Assembly (NCBI GenBank): GCA_015067845.1
Contig: SVLT01000015.1
Span: forward strand, 1 to 62,205
Length of the DNA: 62,205 nucleotides
Direction: 5' to 3'
Source of the DNA: Oscillospiraceae bacterium
Lineage (GTDB): Bacteria; Bacillota; Clostridia; Oscillospirales; Oscillospiraceae
Below the pieces are notes generated by a model. That model saw nothing but the letters and a program-made list of their open reading frames with translations, made no database searches and was not told where the DNA came from. The position numbers and the translations under genes are program-made. Positions within the stretch are counted from its first letter, which is position 1. Each line of letters opens with the position of its first letter. Of this stretch, positions 52,178 to 62,205 are shown in pieces.

Positions 52178-52185
52178 TATAAGGC

Positions 52186-52911
52186 TTATCTCGTAATCAA
52201 ACAATCATATTCCGATTTTACCGGTTTGCCACAAGCGCGGAGGGATTCCCGAGCCAGGACTTCCATGGCGTCGATAAAGCCGGGGCCGATCTTCTCGTCC
52301 CGCTTGATCAGGGACAGCTCGGTGCAGCCCAGAATGATGGTCTGGGCGCCCTGCTTCCGCAGATCCTCCGCGGCGGCGAAAAAGCGATCCATTTCCGCCC
52401 GCTTGCCGGCTTTGACATTCTCAAAAATCAGATGCATCACATCTTTTTGGGCTTCGGCACTGGGCGCAATGGGGGTCAGGCCCTGCTTTTCCAGCTCCTT
52501 GTGGAAAATTCCGGACTGAACGGTGCCGTCGGTGGCCATGATGCCCACCTTTTGGATGCCATTTGCCTTCAAATGTGCAACCGTTTCCTGAACGCCGTTG
52601 ACCAGGGGAACAGGAATATCCGCTTCCAGCGCATCCATAAAATAATGGGCGGTGACACAGGGCACGGCGATCCGGCATACCCCCTGGGCGCACAGGATTT
52701 GTCCGATCTCCAGCATCTTCGGCAGGGGATTTTCCTTGTTGTTGTCCAGAATATAGGCCGTCCGGTCGGGGATAAAGGGCATATTGTACACGATCATGGG
52801 CAGATGCTCCTGATCGGTCTTCACATCGGTCATATTGATGACCAAGTCCATAAAATGGGCAGTCGCACCGGGGCCGAGGCCGCCGATAACACCCAAAATT
52901 TCTCTTTCCAT
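52186..52911 (-). CDS. Aspartate/glutamate racemase family protein
   Basis: A 241-aa cofactor-independent racemase of the Asp/Glu/hydantoin group. The two catalytic Cys are Cys85 in VPCVTAHYF and Cys196 in LGCTELSL; the first motif has Val where the family usually has Asn (PCNTAH). The N-terminus MEREILGVIGGLGPGATAHF is typical of the RacD/YgeA branch. It lies 9 bp after the transglutaminase-like gene and upstream of the adenylation gene, so it may provide a D-amino acid for surface modification (inference). Confidence 0.9.
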   Translation of the reverse strand: MEREILGVIGGLGPGATAHFMDLVINMTDVKTDQEHLPMIVYNMPFIPDRTAYILDNNKENPLPKMLEIGQILCAQGVCRIAVPCVTAHYFMDALEADIPVPLVNGVQETVAHLKANGIQKVGIMATDGTVQSGIFHKELEKQGLTPIAPSAEAQKDVMHLIFENVKAGKRAEMDRFFAAAEDLRKQGAQTIILGCTELSLIKRDEKIGPGFIDAMEVLARESLRACGKPVKSEYDCLITR

Positions 52912-52920
52912 GGCGTTACC

Positions 52921-53898
52921 TCAGGGCTTTGCCGCCGCAATGTCTGCGTTGGTCCAGGGCAGCTCGCTGTCCGGCAAGGGCGTGGTGGGGGTAGCCGGAT
53001 ACAGGGAAGTGTCCCGGTTGAAGGGCTTGCTGTCCTGTGTGGCGGAAAGGGCATCCAGCTCCGCGTCGGTGACCAGACACAGATCCCAGGACCACACATT
53101 GTCGTAGTGATAGTAGGTTTGACCGCCATCCACGCTGACCAGGAGCCAGTAGTGGTTGGAGTCGCCCTCGAAATTGGGCACCTTCTTACAGTCAATGGTA
53201 GGAATTCCCAGCCGTTCCAGCATCAGCTTCTGGATGGCATAGAAGTAGAAGCAGTCGCCCTTTTTCAGCTGCAGAAATTCGTAGGCCGCCTGCAAATAGT
53301 CATCGTGACGGGAGGTGGAACCGGAATAGGTGAAGTGTCCCGGGCCGATGAAGCCGCCCCGGCGGGTCCACACGTAGACTGCCTCGGCCTTTTCCCGGTC
53401 GGTCATGTCGTCGCGAATGAATTGCGCCAGCAGCGCGTCCACTCTTGCGTAGATCACTTCCGGCTCGACAAAATTCGCCGGCTTTACCTTGACGGTGATT
53501 TTTACGGTGACGCTGGTCTTGTTTCCGGCGGCATCGGTTGCTGTGTAGGTCACATCATACACGCCGGGGGTGCTCATATCCACCTGAGAATTGTCGATTT
53601 CCAGCGTGGGCTTGGGATCCAGATCGTCGGTGACGGTCACACCGGATTTATAGGACACCGTACCGCCGGCATATACTTCCAGATCCTTTGCGCCGGAGAT
53701 CACCGGAGCGACCTGGTCGTTTACCGTGGAAGAGCTGGGGATATTGGAGGTGGGGGTGCTTTCCGAGCTCTGGGGCTCTGTGGCGTTCAGTCCGTCAAGG
53801 ATCTTGCTGCCAACCAAAATCAACGCGATCAGCACCGCGGCCAGTACCACGATGGCAACGATGTATGGGATGTTGGGATTTCTGCGTCTTCTTCTCAT
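52921..53898 (-). CDS. Membrane-anchored transglutaminase-like protein with Ig-like domain
   Basis: A 325-aa protein: Arg-rich start, membrane anchor at about 11-32, Ser/Thr-rich linker (42-60), an Ig-like HYR/DUF5011 domain (63-140, ending GNKTSVTVKITVKV), then a transglutaminase-like core with the Cys216-His249-Asp266 triad (KKGDCFYFYA, NHYWLLV, YYHYDN). Extracytoplasmic; such proteins act as proteases or cross-linkers on the cell surface. First gene of the unit that continues with the racemase. Own promoter far upstream at 54141-54169. Confidence 0.85.
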   Translation of the reverse strand: MRRRRRNPNIPYIVAIVVLAAVLIALILVGSKILDGLNATEPQSSESTPTSNIPSSSTVNDQVAPVISGAKDLEVYAGGTVSYKSGVTVTDDLDPKPTLEIDNSQVDMSTPGVYDVTYTATDAAGNKTSVTVKITVKVKPANFVEPEVIYARVDALLAQFIRDDMTDREKAEAVYVWTRRGGFIGPGHFTYSGSTSRHDDYLQAAYEFLQLKKGDCFYFYAIQKLMLERLGIPTIDCKKVPNFEGDSNHYWLLVSVDGGQTYYHYDNVWSWDLCLVTDAELDALSATQDSKPFNRDTSLYPATPTTPLPDSELPWTNADIAAAKP

Positions 53899-53955
53899 AA
53901 AACATATCTCCTAAGGGGAATATTGCTTCATTCCGTAAATCTATCACATTTTGCA

Positions 53956-54065
53956 TGTCATTGCGAGGAACCCCGGAGGGGTGACGTGGCAATCTCCTGG
54001 TAATGCCCACCAATTCGCCACGTTGTACCGGGAGATCGCCACGGCCTTACGGCCTCGCGATGACA
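53956..54065. repeat. Family A dispersed repeat, copy 9
   Basis: TGTCATTGCGAGGAACCCC ... GCCTCGCGATGACA; centre CACCAATTCGCCACGTTGTA, related to copies 1 and 7. In the leader of the transglutaminase-like gene. Confidence 0.85.
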
Positions 54066-54140
54066 CGGTGTTTTTATTACTGCTAAGCGGCCGGGTGAAT
54101 TTTTCGCCCATTTCCGCATTCTATAATTAGCCTACCCTAC

Positions 54141-54169
54141 ATTATATCCCCAAAAGGCAAGAAAATCAA
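54141..54169 (-). promoter_or_regulatory. Promoter for the transglutaminase-racemase unit
   Basis: Minus strand TTGATT (54164-54169), 17 bp, TATAAT (54141-54146). A long leader (about 240 nt) with the family A repeat follows. Confidence 0.7.
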
Positions 54170-54190
54170 GTGCAGAATGTGGAAAAGAAA

Positions 54191-54214
54191 ACCCCGGCTC
54201 CTCGGAGCCGGGGT
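54191..54214 (-). terminator. Terminator after rpoD
   Basis: ACCCCGGCTCC/GGAGCCGGGGT perfect stem; minus strand continues TTTTCTTTTC. Confidence 0.85.
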
Positions 54215-54219
54215 GCGGA

Positions 54220-55374
54220 TCAGCAATAGAAATCCTTGATCTTCTTCGCTCTGCTGGGATGGCGGAGTTTGCGGATGGCCTTGTTTTCGATTTGGCGAAT
54301 CCGTTCCCGGGTCACGCCGAAGATCTGACCCACTTCTTCCAAAGTGTGGGTGCGGCCGTCGTACATACCGAAGCGCATACGCAGAACATCTGCTTCCCGT
54401 TCGGTGAGGGTGTCCAGAATCTCCTTCAGAGCCTCGGCAAGCAGGGCGTTGGAGGTGGCATCGGCAGGGCCGGGGGTGCGCTCATCCTCCACGAAAGAGC
54501 CGATGGAGGTGTCTTCCTCGTCACCCACGGGGGTATCCAGGCTCAGGGTATCGGCGGCGGTGCGGTTGGCTTCGATGATCTTCTCCACAGGCAGATTCAG
54601 CTCTGCGGCGATCTCCTCCACGGTGGGCTCACGGCCCAGCTCCTGCACCAGCTTCCGGTTGCACCGGGTTGCCTTGTTGATGACCTCCACCATATGCACC
54701 GGCACACGAATGGTTCGTGCCTGATCGGCAATGGCTCTTGTGATGGCCTGCCGGATCCACCAGGTGGCATATGTAGAGAATTTGTTTCCCTTTGTCCAGT
54801 CAAACTTGTCCACGGCGCGGATGAGGCCGGTGTTGCCCTCCTGGATCAAGTCCAAAATGTGCAGGCCGCGGCCAGAATATTTCTTGGCGATGGACACCAC
54901 CAACCGCAGGTTGGCTTCTGTCAGCTTGTTCTTGGCTTCCTGATCGCCGTCTGCCACACGCTGAGCCAGCTCCACTTCTTCCTCAGCAGAGAGCAGCTTT
55001 ACCTGGCCGATCTCCTTCAGGTACATACGCACCGGGTCGTCCAGATTGTATTCCGCCGCCAGATCCACCGGGTCGATCAGCTCTTCCTCGTCCAGACTGG
55101 CAATGTCCAGATCCATATCCCCGTCCAGAATGTCCAGATCCAGATCATCTCCCAGATCCAGCTCCAGTTCCGTGCCCACGATCTGGATGTTCATGGCCTC
55201 AAAGCGGTCGTAAATTTCTTCGATTTTTTCAGCGGTCAGCTCCATCTGTTCCAGCAGGGCGTTCAGCTCTGTGGAGCGGATCATGCCGTCTTTCCGTCCC
55301 CGGGTGATGAGTCCCTGCAATTCGCTTTGCAGTTCTTCCATGCTCTTGGCCGGTGTTTTCTTTGAAGTGCTCAT
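54220..55374 (-). CDS. rpoD: Primary sigma factor RpoD (SigA)
   Basis: The housekeeping sigma factor. It has 384 aa: region 1.1 (about 5-60), an acidic stretch with [19 protein letters not shown], region 1.2 ([20 protein letters not shown]), region 2 with the -10 recognition part ([20 protein letters not shown]), region 3 and region 4 with the -35 helix ([20 protein letters not shown]). The ATG at 55372-55374 follows GAGGGG. dnaG, a frequent upstream neighbour, is absent. The TTGACA/TATAAT promoters listed here are those it would read. Confidence 0.97.
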   Translation of the reverse strand: MSTSKKTPAKSMEELQSELQGLITRGRKDGMIRSTELNALLEQMELTAEKIEEIYDRFEAMNIQIVGTELELDLGDDLDLDILDGDMDLDIASLDEEELIDPVDLAAEYNLDDPVRMYLKEIGQVKLLSAEEEVELAQRVADGDQEAKNKLTEANLRLVVSIAKKYSGRGLHILDLIQEGNTGLIRAVDKFDWTKGNKFSTYATWWIRQAITRAIADQARTIRVPVHMVEVINKATRCNRKLVQELGREPTVEEIAAELNLPVEKIIEANRTAADTLSLDTPVGDEEDTSIGSFVEDERTPGPADATSNALLAEALKEILDTLTEREADVLRMRFGMYDGRTHTLEEVGQIFGVTRERIRQIENKAIRKLRHPSRAKKIKDFYC

Positions 55375-55415
55375 AATAATCCCCTCTTTTTCTTGGTTCA
55401 TTGCAAGTACCAAAA

Positions 55416-55578
55416 CCTTCCCCCGAGGGGAAGGTGGCCGAGCGTAGCGAGGTCGGAAGAGGAATACGGGCGGTAACTTATGATTTGCAGAAAGGTATAG
55501 ACCTGTTCCAATGTCGTTTCAGCCGCCGTTCCTCTCCCGTCAGCCTGTTCGGCTGACACCCTCCCCCCGGGGGAGGGT
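55416..55578. repeat. Family C dispersed repeat, copy 8
   Basis: ACCTTCCCCCGAGGGGAAGGT ... CCCTCCCCCCGGGGGAGGG, in the leader of rpoD; the inner segment includes GGCCGAGCGTAGCGAGGTCGG. Confidence 0.8.
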
Positions 55579-55765
55579 TTATATCACAGCTCTGTGTGCC
55601 TTGCAATGACATATATTTACGCATTTCTTCCTAAGCCCATAGACTATATCCCGATTTTTCAATTTCGACAAGGGTTTTTCTGAAAAAATATTTGATTTTT
55701 TTGGGTTTTGGCGTTTTTTGTCGCTACGGTACGAAGTTTTCCCATTTTTCATGGAAAACATACAG

Positions 55766-55794
55766 TTTACTTTTTGGCGGAAATTCAGTATAAT
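55766..55794 (+). promoter_or_regulatory. Promoter for lepA
   Basis: TTTACT (55766-55771), 17 bp, TATAAT (55789-55794). Confidence 0.75.
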
Positions 55795-55827
55795 GGAAAA
55801 AACTATGCCAATATGAGGTATAAAGAT

Positions 55828-57636
<1,809 letters not shown>

Positions 57637-57640
57637 ACAC

Positions 57641-57806
57641 GCTTCCCCCGGAGGGAAGCTGTCACCGCCGTCAGGCGGTGACTGAAGAGGAATGCGGGCA
57701 GAATTGCCGGATTTTTGCAATGTATCAGGCATTTTTAAAACCTTCAAATATCGCCGTTCCTCTTCCGACCCGGCTTTGCCGGGCCACCTTCCCCCCGGGG
57801 GAAGGT
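57641..57806. repeat. Family C dispersed repeat, copy 9
   Basis: GCTTCCCCCGGAGGGAAGC ... ACCTTCCCCCCGGGGGAAGGT between lepA and hemW; inner GAGGAATGCGGGCAG / CGTTCCTCTTCCG. Confidence 0.8.
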
Positions 57807-57845
57807 ATTGCGCTACGCGCTATTTCCTCAAAGCGGAGGTATCCT

Positions 57846-59039
57846 ATGTCCCTGTTCTCCACACAAATGAAAACGCCCCTTGGGATCTATATTCATGTCC
57901 CCTTCTGTCGCAGTAAGTGCCATTACTGCGACTTCTACTCCGTGACGGACATGGACACCCAGCTCCACGACGGCTATCTGGATGCCATTTGCGACCACAT
58001 CCGGGAGACCGGTCCGCTGACCCCCGGCTACCGGGTGGACACCGTCTATTTTGGCGGCGGCACCCCCAGCTTTTTCGGCGCGGAGGGCATGGCCGCCATT
58101 TTGGCCACCGTTCGCCGCTCCTTTGACGTGGCCGGCGACGCGGAGATCACCTTTGAAGCCAACCCAGATTCCATTGACCCCAAATTGTTGCGTCGGTTGC
58201 ACGGCGAGGGCTTTAACCGGGTGAGTTTGGGCGTGCAGTGCAGCGACGATGCCATTTTGGAAGCCATCGGCCGCCCCCACGACTATGAAGAAGCGGTGGA
58301 TGCGGTGAAAATGATCCGCAGAGCCGGGTTCAAAAACCTCTCCCTGGATCTGATCTACGGCCTGCCGGAGCAGAATCTGGACTCCTGGAAGCGGACGCTT
58401 CTGGATGTTCTGGAGCTGAAACCGGAGCACATCAGCTGCTATGGCCTAAAACTGGAAGAGGGCACGCCCCTGTGCCAGCATCAAAACAAATTCAATCTGG
58501 CGGATGATGACATGCAGGCGGATATGTACCTTTCCACGGTGGAAATTCTGAGAAGCCACGGCTACCGCCAGTATGAGATCTCCAATTTCTGCAAGCGGGG
58601 CCGGGAATCCCGGCACAATATGAAATACTGGACTGGCGGCGAGTATCTGGGCTTTGGCCCGGATGCCAGCTCGGATTTTGCCGGAAAACGGTTTTCCATC
58701 ATCCGGGATCTTCACGGCTACATCACCGGCATCCGCTCCGGCGGACAGGTTTTGCGGGAAGTGCAGACTGTTCCTCAGCGGGAACGGGCGGGAGAGTATC
58801 TGATGATGCACCTGCGCACCACCTACGGCATCAGCGGCGAGGAATACGAAAGGAAATTCCTGCTGCCCTTTGCTCCCATTGAAAAGGCGCTGGAGCAATG
58901 CCGTGGCCGGGGTCACGCCCTCCGGGGCGGCGACGGACGGTGGCATTTGACGGCAGAGGGCTTTCTGCTGTCCAATTCCATTATTACCGATCTCTTGCTC
59001 ATCCAGGAAAAAACAAGATCCATTTCAAAATGGAAGTAA
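57846..59039 (+). CDS. hemW: Radical SAM heme chaperone HemW
   Basis: A 397-aa radical SAM protein. The cluster motif is CRSKCHYCDFYS, i.e. CxxxCxxC followed by the x-F-x-S of HemW (annotated in the past as oxygen-independent coproporphyrinogen oxidase). Other parts are YFGGGTPSFF, RVSLGVQCSDDAILEAIGR and the HemW C-terminal domain from about 300. HemW inserts heme in some bacteria; no other heme gene is near. The ATG at 57846 has GGAGG at 6 nt; the longer frame is translated repeat. lepA-hemW is a conserved Firmicutes pair. Confidence 0.95.
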   Translation: MSLFSTQMKTPLGIYIHVPFCRSKCHYCDFYSVTDMDTQLHDGYLDAICDHIRETGPLTPGYRVDTVYFGGGTPSFFGAEGMAAILATVRRSFDVAGDAEITFEANPDSIDPKLLRRLHGEGFNRVSLGVQCSDDAILEAIGRPHDYEEAVDAVKMIRRAGFKNLSLDLIYGLPEQNLDSWKRTLLDVLELKPEHISCYGLKLEEGTPLCQHQNKFNLADDDMQADMYLSTVEILRSHGYRQYEISNFCKRGRESRHNMKYWTGGEYLGFGPDASSDFAGKRFSIIRDLHGYITGIRSGGQVLREVQTVPQRERAGEYLMMHLRTTYGISGEEYERKFLLPFAPIEKALEQCRGRGHALRGGDGRWHLTAEGFLLSNSIITDLLLIQEKTRSISKWK

Positions 59040-59041
59040 CA

Positions 59042-59068
59042 AAGCCTTCCCCCAGGGGAAGGCTTTGC
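59042..59068 (+). terminator. Terminator after hemW (family C half-repeat)
   Basis: AAGCCTTCCCC CA GGGGAAGGCTTTGCTTT. Confidence 0.8.
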
Positions 59069-59106
59069 TTTCGATAAAAATTTATCAATATTTTTTCAAA
59101 AACCTA

Positions 59107-59135
59107 TTTACTTTTTGCTTCCCATGGTGTATGAT
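59107..59135 (+). promoter_or_regulatory. Promoter for folT-folC
   Basis: TTTACT (59107-59112), 17 bp, TATGAT (59130-59135). Confidence 0.7.
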
Positions 59136-59138
59136 ATG

Positions 59139-59243
59139 GCCGAACAGAGTAGAGGCCCTCGCGTAAAGTGCCGCCAAAATGGGGAGTTGTCTGGCGGACG
59201 AAGGCAAATTTGCCGCGATGAGGATCTCGCACCCGCTGCCCAT
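59139..59243 (+). promoter_or_regulatory. THF (tetrahydrofolate) riboswitch
   Basis: The conserved THF aptamer segments appear in order: AGAGTAG (59146-59152), CGCGTAAAGTGCCG (59160-59173), ATGGGGAGTTGTC (59179-59191), GGACGAAGGC (59196-59205) and CGCACCCGCTGCC (59228-59240). It lies just after the promoter and before a terminator in the leader of folT, a folate transporter gene, so ligand binding would stop transcription. Confidence 0.88.
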
Positions 59244-59320
59244 AATGGATATTCTCCTTTATGAGAGCGATACTCGGTCGGGCAATCGGTCGGCTGAAAC
59301 GCTGCTTTCGGAAATAATCA

Positions 59321-59348
59321 CTCCCCCACAGTTGTTGTGGGGGTTTTG
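59321..59348 (+). terminator. Terminator of the THF riboswitch
   Basis: CCCCCACA (59323-59330) pairs with TGTGGGGG (59336-59343), then TTTT; about 50 bp before the folT start. Confidence 0.75.
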
Positions 59349-59398
59349 TATTTCCGGAGTCCTTAGCGGCCATTGCTCCCATTAAAGGAGGCTTTTTT

Positions 59399-59958
59399 AT
59401 GCAAAAACAAAACCAAATATCCACCAAGTCCTTGGCTTACTGCGCAATGCTCACCGCCCTCAGCGTCGTATTCGCCCGGCTCATCGGCCTGATGCCCAGC
59501 GAATCCGTCCGTTTTTCCATTGAAGCGGTGCCCATTTTCCTGGCCGGTATGCTCTTCGGCCCTCTGCTGGGGGGTTGTGTGGGCTTTGCCGCGGATTTCG
59601 TAGGCTGTCTCTTTTCCCCCTACGGCTTCAACCCCATTTTCTGCATTCCGCCCATTCTCTACGGCGTGTTTGCCGGGCTGATGCGCCCTCTGCTGCGCAA
59701 GCAGGTCTCTATTTGGCGGCTGGCAATTGCCTTTTTGCTGCCGGTGGTGCTGGGCTCCTTGCTGTACCAAAGCGCGGCGCTTGCCTATATGTATTATAAG
59801 GACGGCCCGTTTTTCCAAGGGTTTGTATACTATCTGTCCACCCGGGCTGTGCAGTTTTCCATTACTCTGGTGGTGGATGTCTTGGTAACATATTTCATTT
59901 TCAAGGCCAGAGTTTTTGAACGCATCGGTCTTTGGAATCCCGGAAAGGATGAAAATAA

Positions 59959-59962
<4 letters not shown>
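59399..59962 (+). CDS. folT: Folate ECF transporter S component FolT
   Basis: A 187-aa substrate-binding subunit of an ECF transporter, five to six helices: STKSLAYCAMLTALSVVFAR, IEAVPIFLAGMLFGPLLGGC, GFAADFVGCLFSPYGFNP. The last segment and the THF riboswitch upstream identify folate as substrate. AAAGGAGGC precedes the ATG. The stop overlaps folC in ATGA. The shared ECF energising module is not in the window. Confidence 0.94.
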
Positions 59963-61220
<1,258 letters not shown>

Positions 61221-61221
<1 letters not shown>

Positions 61222-61375
61222 AGGCTTCCCCTTGAGGGGAAGCTGTCGCCACCGTAAGGTGGTGACTGATGAGGTGTAGGCTGCGAAGCTGCCGTGCTAA
61301 TTTAATTGTCGCTCTGCGACACCACCACATCCGTCACGCCTAACGGCGTGCCACCTTCTCCTCAAGGAGAAGGCT
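61221..61375. repeat. Family C dispersed repeat, copy 10
   Basis: AAGGCTTCCCCTTGAGGGGAAGC ends near 61243; far end CTTCTCCTCAAGGAGAAGGC; inner GCCACCGTAAGGTGGTGAC. Follows folC. Confidence 0.8.
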
Positions 61376-61379
61376 TCAT

Positions 61380-61408
61380 TTGACAACCCTTTTATCTCCA
61401 TATATAAT
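61380..61408 (+). promoter_or_regulatory. Promoter for the His-rich gene and cooT
   Basis: TTGACA (61380-61385), 17 bp, TATAAT (61403-61408), full consensus. Confidence 0.9.
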
Positions 61409-61435
61409 AGTAAAAAACCGCAAAGGAGAATTGCT

Positions 61436-61864
61436 ATGCATATTCATCACGATCATGTGGGCGCTCACGACCACGAACATACCCACACCCATACCCACGA
61501 GCACACCCACGACGGTGTGACCCATTCCCACGCCCACGACCATGCCCATGAGCATGACCATGTGCATCCCCATGACCACGACCATCTGCACCATGAGGGC
61601 GCAGAGCACACCCATTCCCATGACTGCGCCGGCCATTGCCACGATTGCGCCGGCAAGTGCGAGCACACCCCCATGGAGGAGCTGACCGCCCTGATGAAGT
61701 ACATGGTAGGCCACAACGCCGCCCACGCCAAGGAGCTGGCGGATCTGGCTGCCCAGCTGGAAAAGGCCGGCAACAAGGCCGCCTACGAACAGGTGATGGC
61801 CGCTGTTTCCGACTTCGAAAAGGGCAATATGCGGCTGAGCATGGTGCTGCAGACCCTGAAATAA
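61436..61864 (+). CDS. Histidine-rich metal-binding protein
   Basis: A 142-aa protein in two parts. Residues 1-77 contain 31 His, mostly in His-x-His alternation with Asp, Glu and Thr, plus four Cys (64, 68, 71, 75). Residues 80-142 are a helical domain (MKYMVGHNAAHAKELADLAA, QLEKAGNKAAYEQVMAAVSD). No signal peptide, so it is cytoplasmic. The composition fits storage or handling of Ni, Zn or Co ions, like HypB or SlyD tails. CAAAGGAG precedes the ATG. Co-transcribed with a CooT-like nickel protein 10 bp downstream, hence nickel is likeliest. Confidence 0.85.
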   Translation: MHIHHDHVGAHDHEHTHTHTHEHTHDGVTHSHAHDHAHEHDHVHPHDHDHLHHEGAEHTHSHDCAGHCHDCAGKCEHTPMEELTALMKYMVGHNAAHAKELADLAAQLEKAGNKAAYEQVMAAVSDFEKGNMRLSMVLQTLK

Positions 61865-61874
61865 GAGGTGCGCC

Positions 61875-62063
61875 ATGTGTCTTTCTACCGTTTATAGAAA
61901 CCAAAAGACGGAAGATGCCGTCGTCATGCGCAATGTCATGTCCATCGAGTGTAAGGACGGCTGTGTGATCCTGACCGACCTGATGGAACGCACCGTTGCT
62001 ATCGAGGGCGCGCTGGTATCCGCCAATCTGGTGGACGGCTATGTCATTGTAAAAGAAAACTGA
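61875..62063 (+). CDS. cooT: CooT-family nickel-binding protein
   Basis: A 62-aa protein matching the CooT family over its whole length: MCLSTVYRNQ with the N-terminal Cys2 known as the Ni ligand in Rhodospirillum CooT, then VMSIECKDGCVILTDLMERT and a short beta-rich end. In Rhodospirillum it matures CO dehydrogenase; in other anaerobes its client is unknown. AAGAGGTGCGCC precedes the ATG. The next gene to the right has been replaced by an IS element starting about 18 bp after the stop codon. Confidence 0.88.
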   Translation: MCLSTVYRNQKTEDAVVMRNVMSIECKDGCVILTDLMERTVAIEGALVSANLVDGYVIVKEN

Positions 62064-62080
62064 GAAAACTCCCGGGGCTT

Positions 62081-62205
62081 TGAAGTGACCCCAAAAAGTT
62101 AGACAAATATTTCTAACCCAAATTGTTTAAGCTGCCGAAAGGGCTTGCTGTCTGTGTAATGCAGGTGGCAAGCCCTTTAGTCTTGCCTTAATTCGCCGGT
62201 TGTTG
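62081..62205 (-). mobile_element. IS3-family insertion sequence, right-edge partial
   Basis: The outer end TGAAGTGACCCCAAAAAGTT (62081-62100), continued by AGACA, has the sequence typical of IS3-family (IS150-like) terminal inverted repeats, and the reverse strand inside it encodes the end of an IS3 transposase. The element continues beyond the window; its target duplication and other end are not visible. Confidence 0.85.
62127..62205 (-). CDS. IS3-family transposase OrfB, C-terminal end
   Basis: The last 25 codons are visible: NNRRIKARLKGLPPALHRQQ followed by ALSAA and a TAA stop at 62127-62129. This is the usual end of the DDE transposase (integrase-core) of IS150-group elements, with the conserved YNNRRI(Q/K)xKLKG motif. 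The catalytic part lies beyond the window. Confidence 0.85.
   Translation of the reverse strand, partial: NNRRIKARLKGLPPALHRQQALSAA

Noticed and set aside
61436..61664. Short tandem-like repeats (CAC/CAT-rich) as a possible CRISPR or microsatellite
   Set aside because: They are the His-x-His codons of a real protein; spacing is irregular and there are no spacers.

Overview
The window reads as chromosome of an anaerobic, Gram-positive-type Firmicute, most likely a gut clostridium of the Oscillospirales. The evidence is the rpmH-rnpA-yidD-yidC-jag block, Firmicutes-style promoters (TTGACA-17 bp-TATAAT) and strong GGAGG ribosome sites, anaerobic enzymes (class III ribonucleotide reductase, rubredoxin, reverse rubrerythrin, PerR-like regulator), clostridial ECF transporters under preQ1 and THF riboswitches, and a delta-lactam-type polysaccharide deacetylase. 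No rRNA, tRNA, CRISPR array or prophage was seen. The taxon is inference.

Layout. 1-7012 is all on the minus strand: pckA (cut by the window edge), jag, yidC, yidD, rnpA, rpmH, then a SprT-like gene with a divergent candidate small RNA, then rsmG and a DUF3810 membrane protein. dnaA, dnaN, mnmE and mnmG, common neighbours of this block, are absent, but three abutting DnaA-box-like 9-mers beside AT-rich DNA lie at 7399-7428. 7526-13108 holds an acyl-ACP thioesterase, an HtrA protease, a histidine kinase and an OmpR-type regulator, the last two separated by an opposite-strand creatininase-family gene. 13502-26447 holds uppP, pta, a pdaA-like gene, a tiny desulforedoxin-like protein, nrdR, a SdpI-like protein, typA, an ABC transporter, the PerR/rubredoxin/reverse rubrerythrin set and two PepSY lipoproteins. 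26646-38824 holds an ion transporter, hflKC with a DUF1836 regulator, nrdD behind two NrdR-like boxes, galM, mgtC and a heterodimeric ABC exporter. 38853-44847 holds riboswitch-controlled queT and a rhamnose-type ABC importer beside rhaM. 44944-45545 is an AT-rich two-gene module, an XRE regulator divergent from an 80-aa protein. 47038-53898 is a surface-modification locus: transglutaminase-like protein, Asp/Glu racemase family enzyme, adenylation enzyme, carrier protein, MBOAT, an SGNH-like protein with Cys at the nucleophile position, and a lipoprotein. 54220-61221 holds rpoD, lepA, hemW and THF-riboswitch-controlled folT-folC. The window ends with a His-rich protein and a CooT-like nickel protein, followed by the end of an IS3-family element.

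Intergenic space is densely populated by at least three families of dispersed, non-coding, hairpin-rich repeats (called A, B and C here), several carrying the same small palindrome (D) inside them. They sit in leaders, inside operons (even between rpmH and rnpA) and after genes, and explain most stretches over 100 bases without a gene.

The parts most worth follow-up are the Dlt-like acylation locus with a Cys-type SGNH partner and adjacent racemase, the XRE/80-aa module, the candidate small RNA at 4869-4972, the His-rich/CooT pair cut off by an IS, and the nested repeat system. All coordinates, motif matches and spacings were read by eye; no search or folding program was run.
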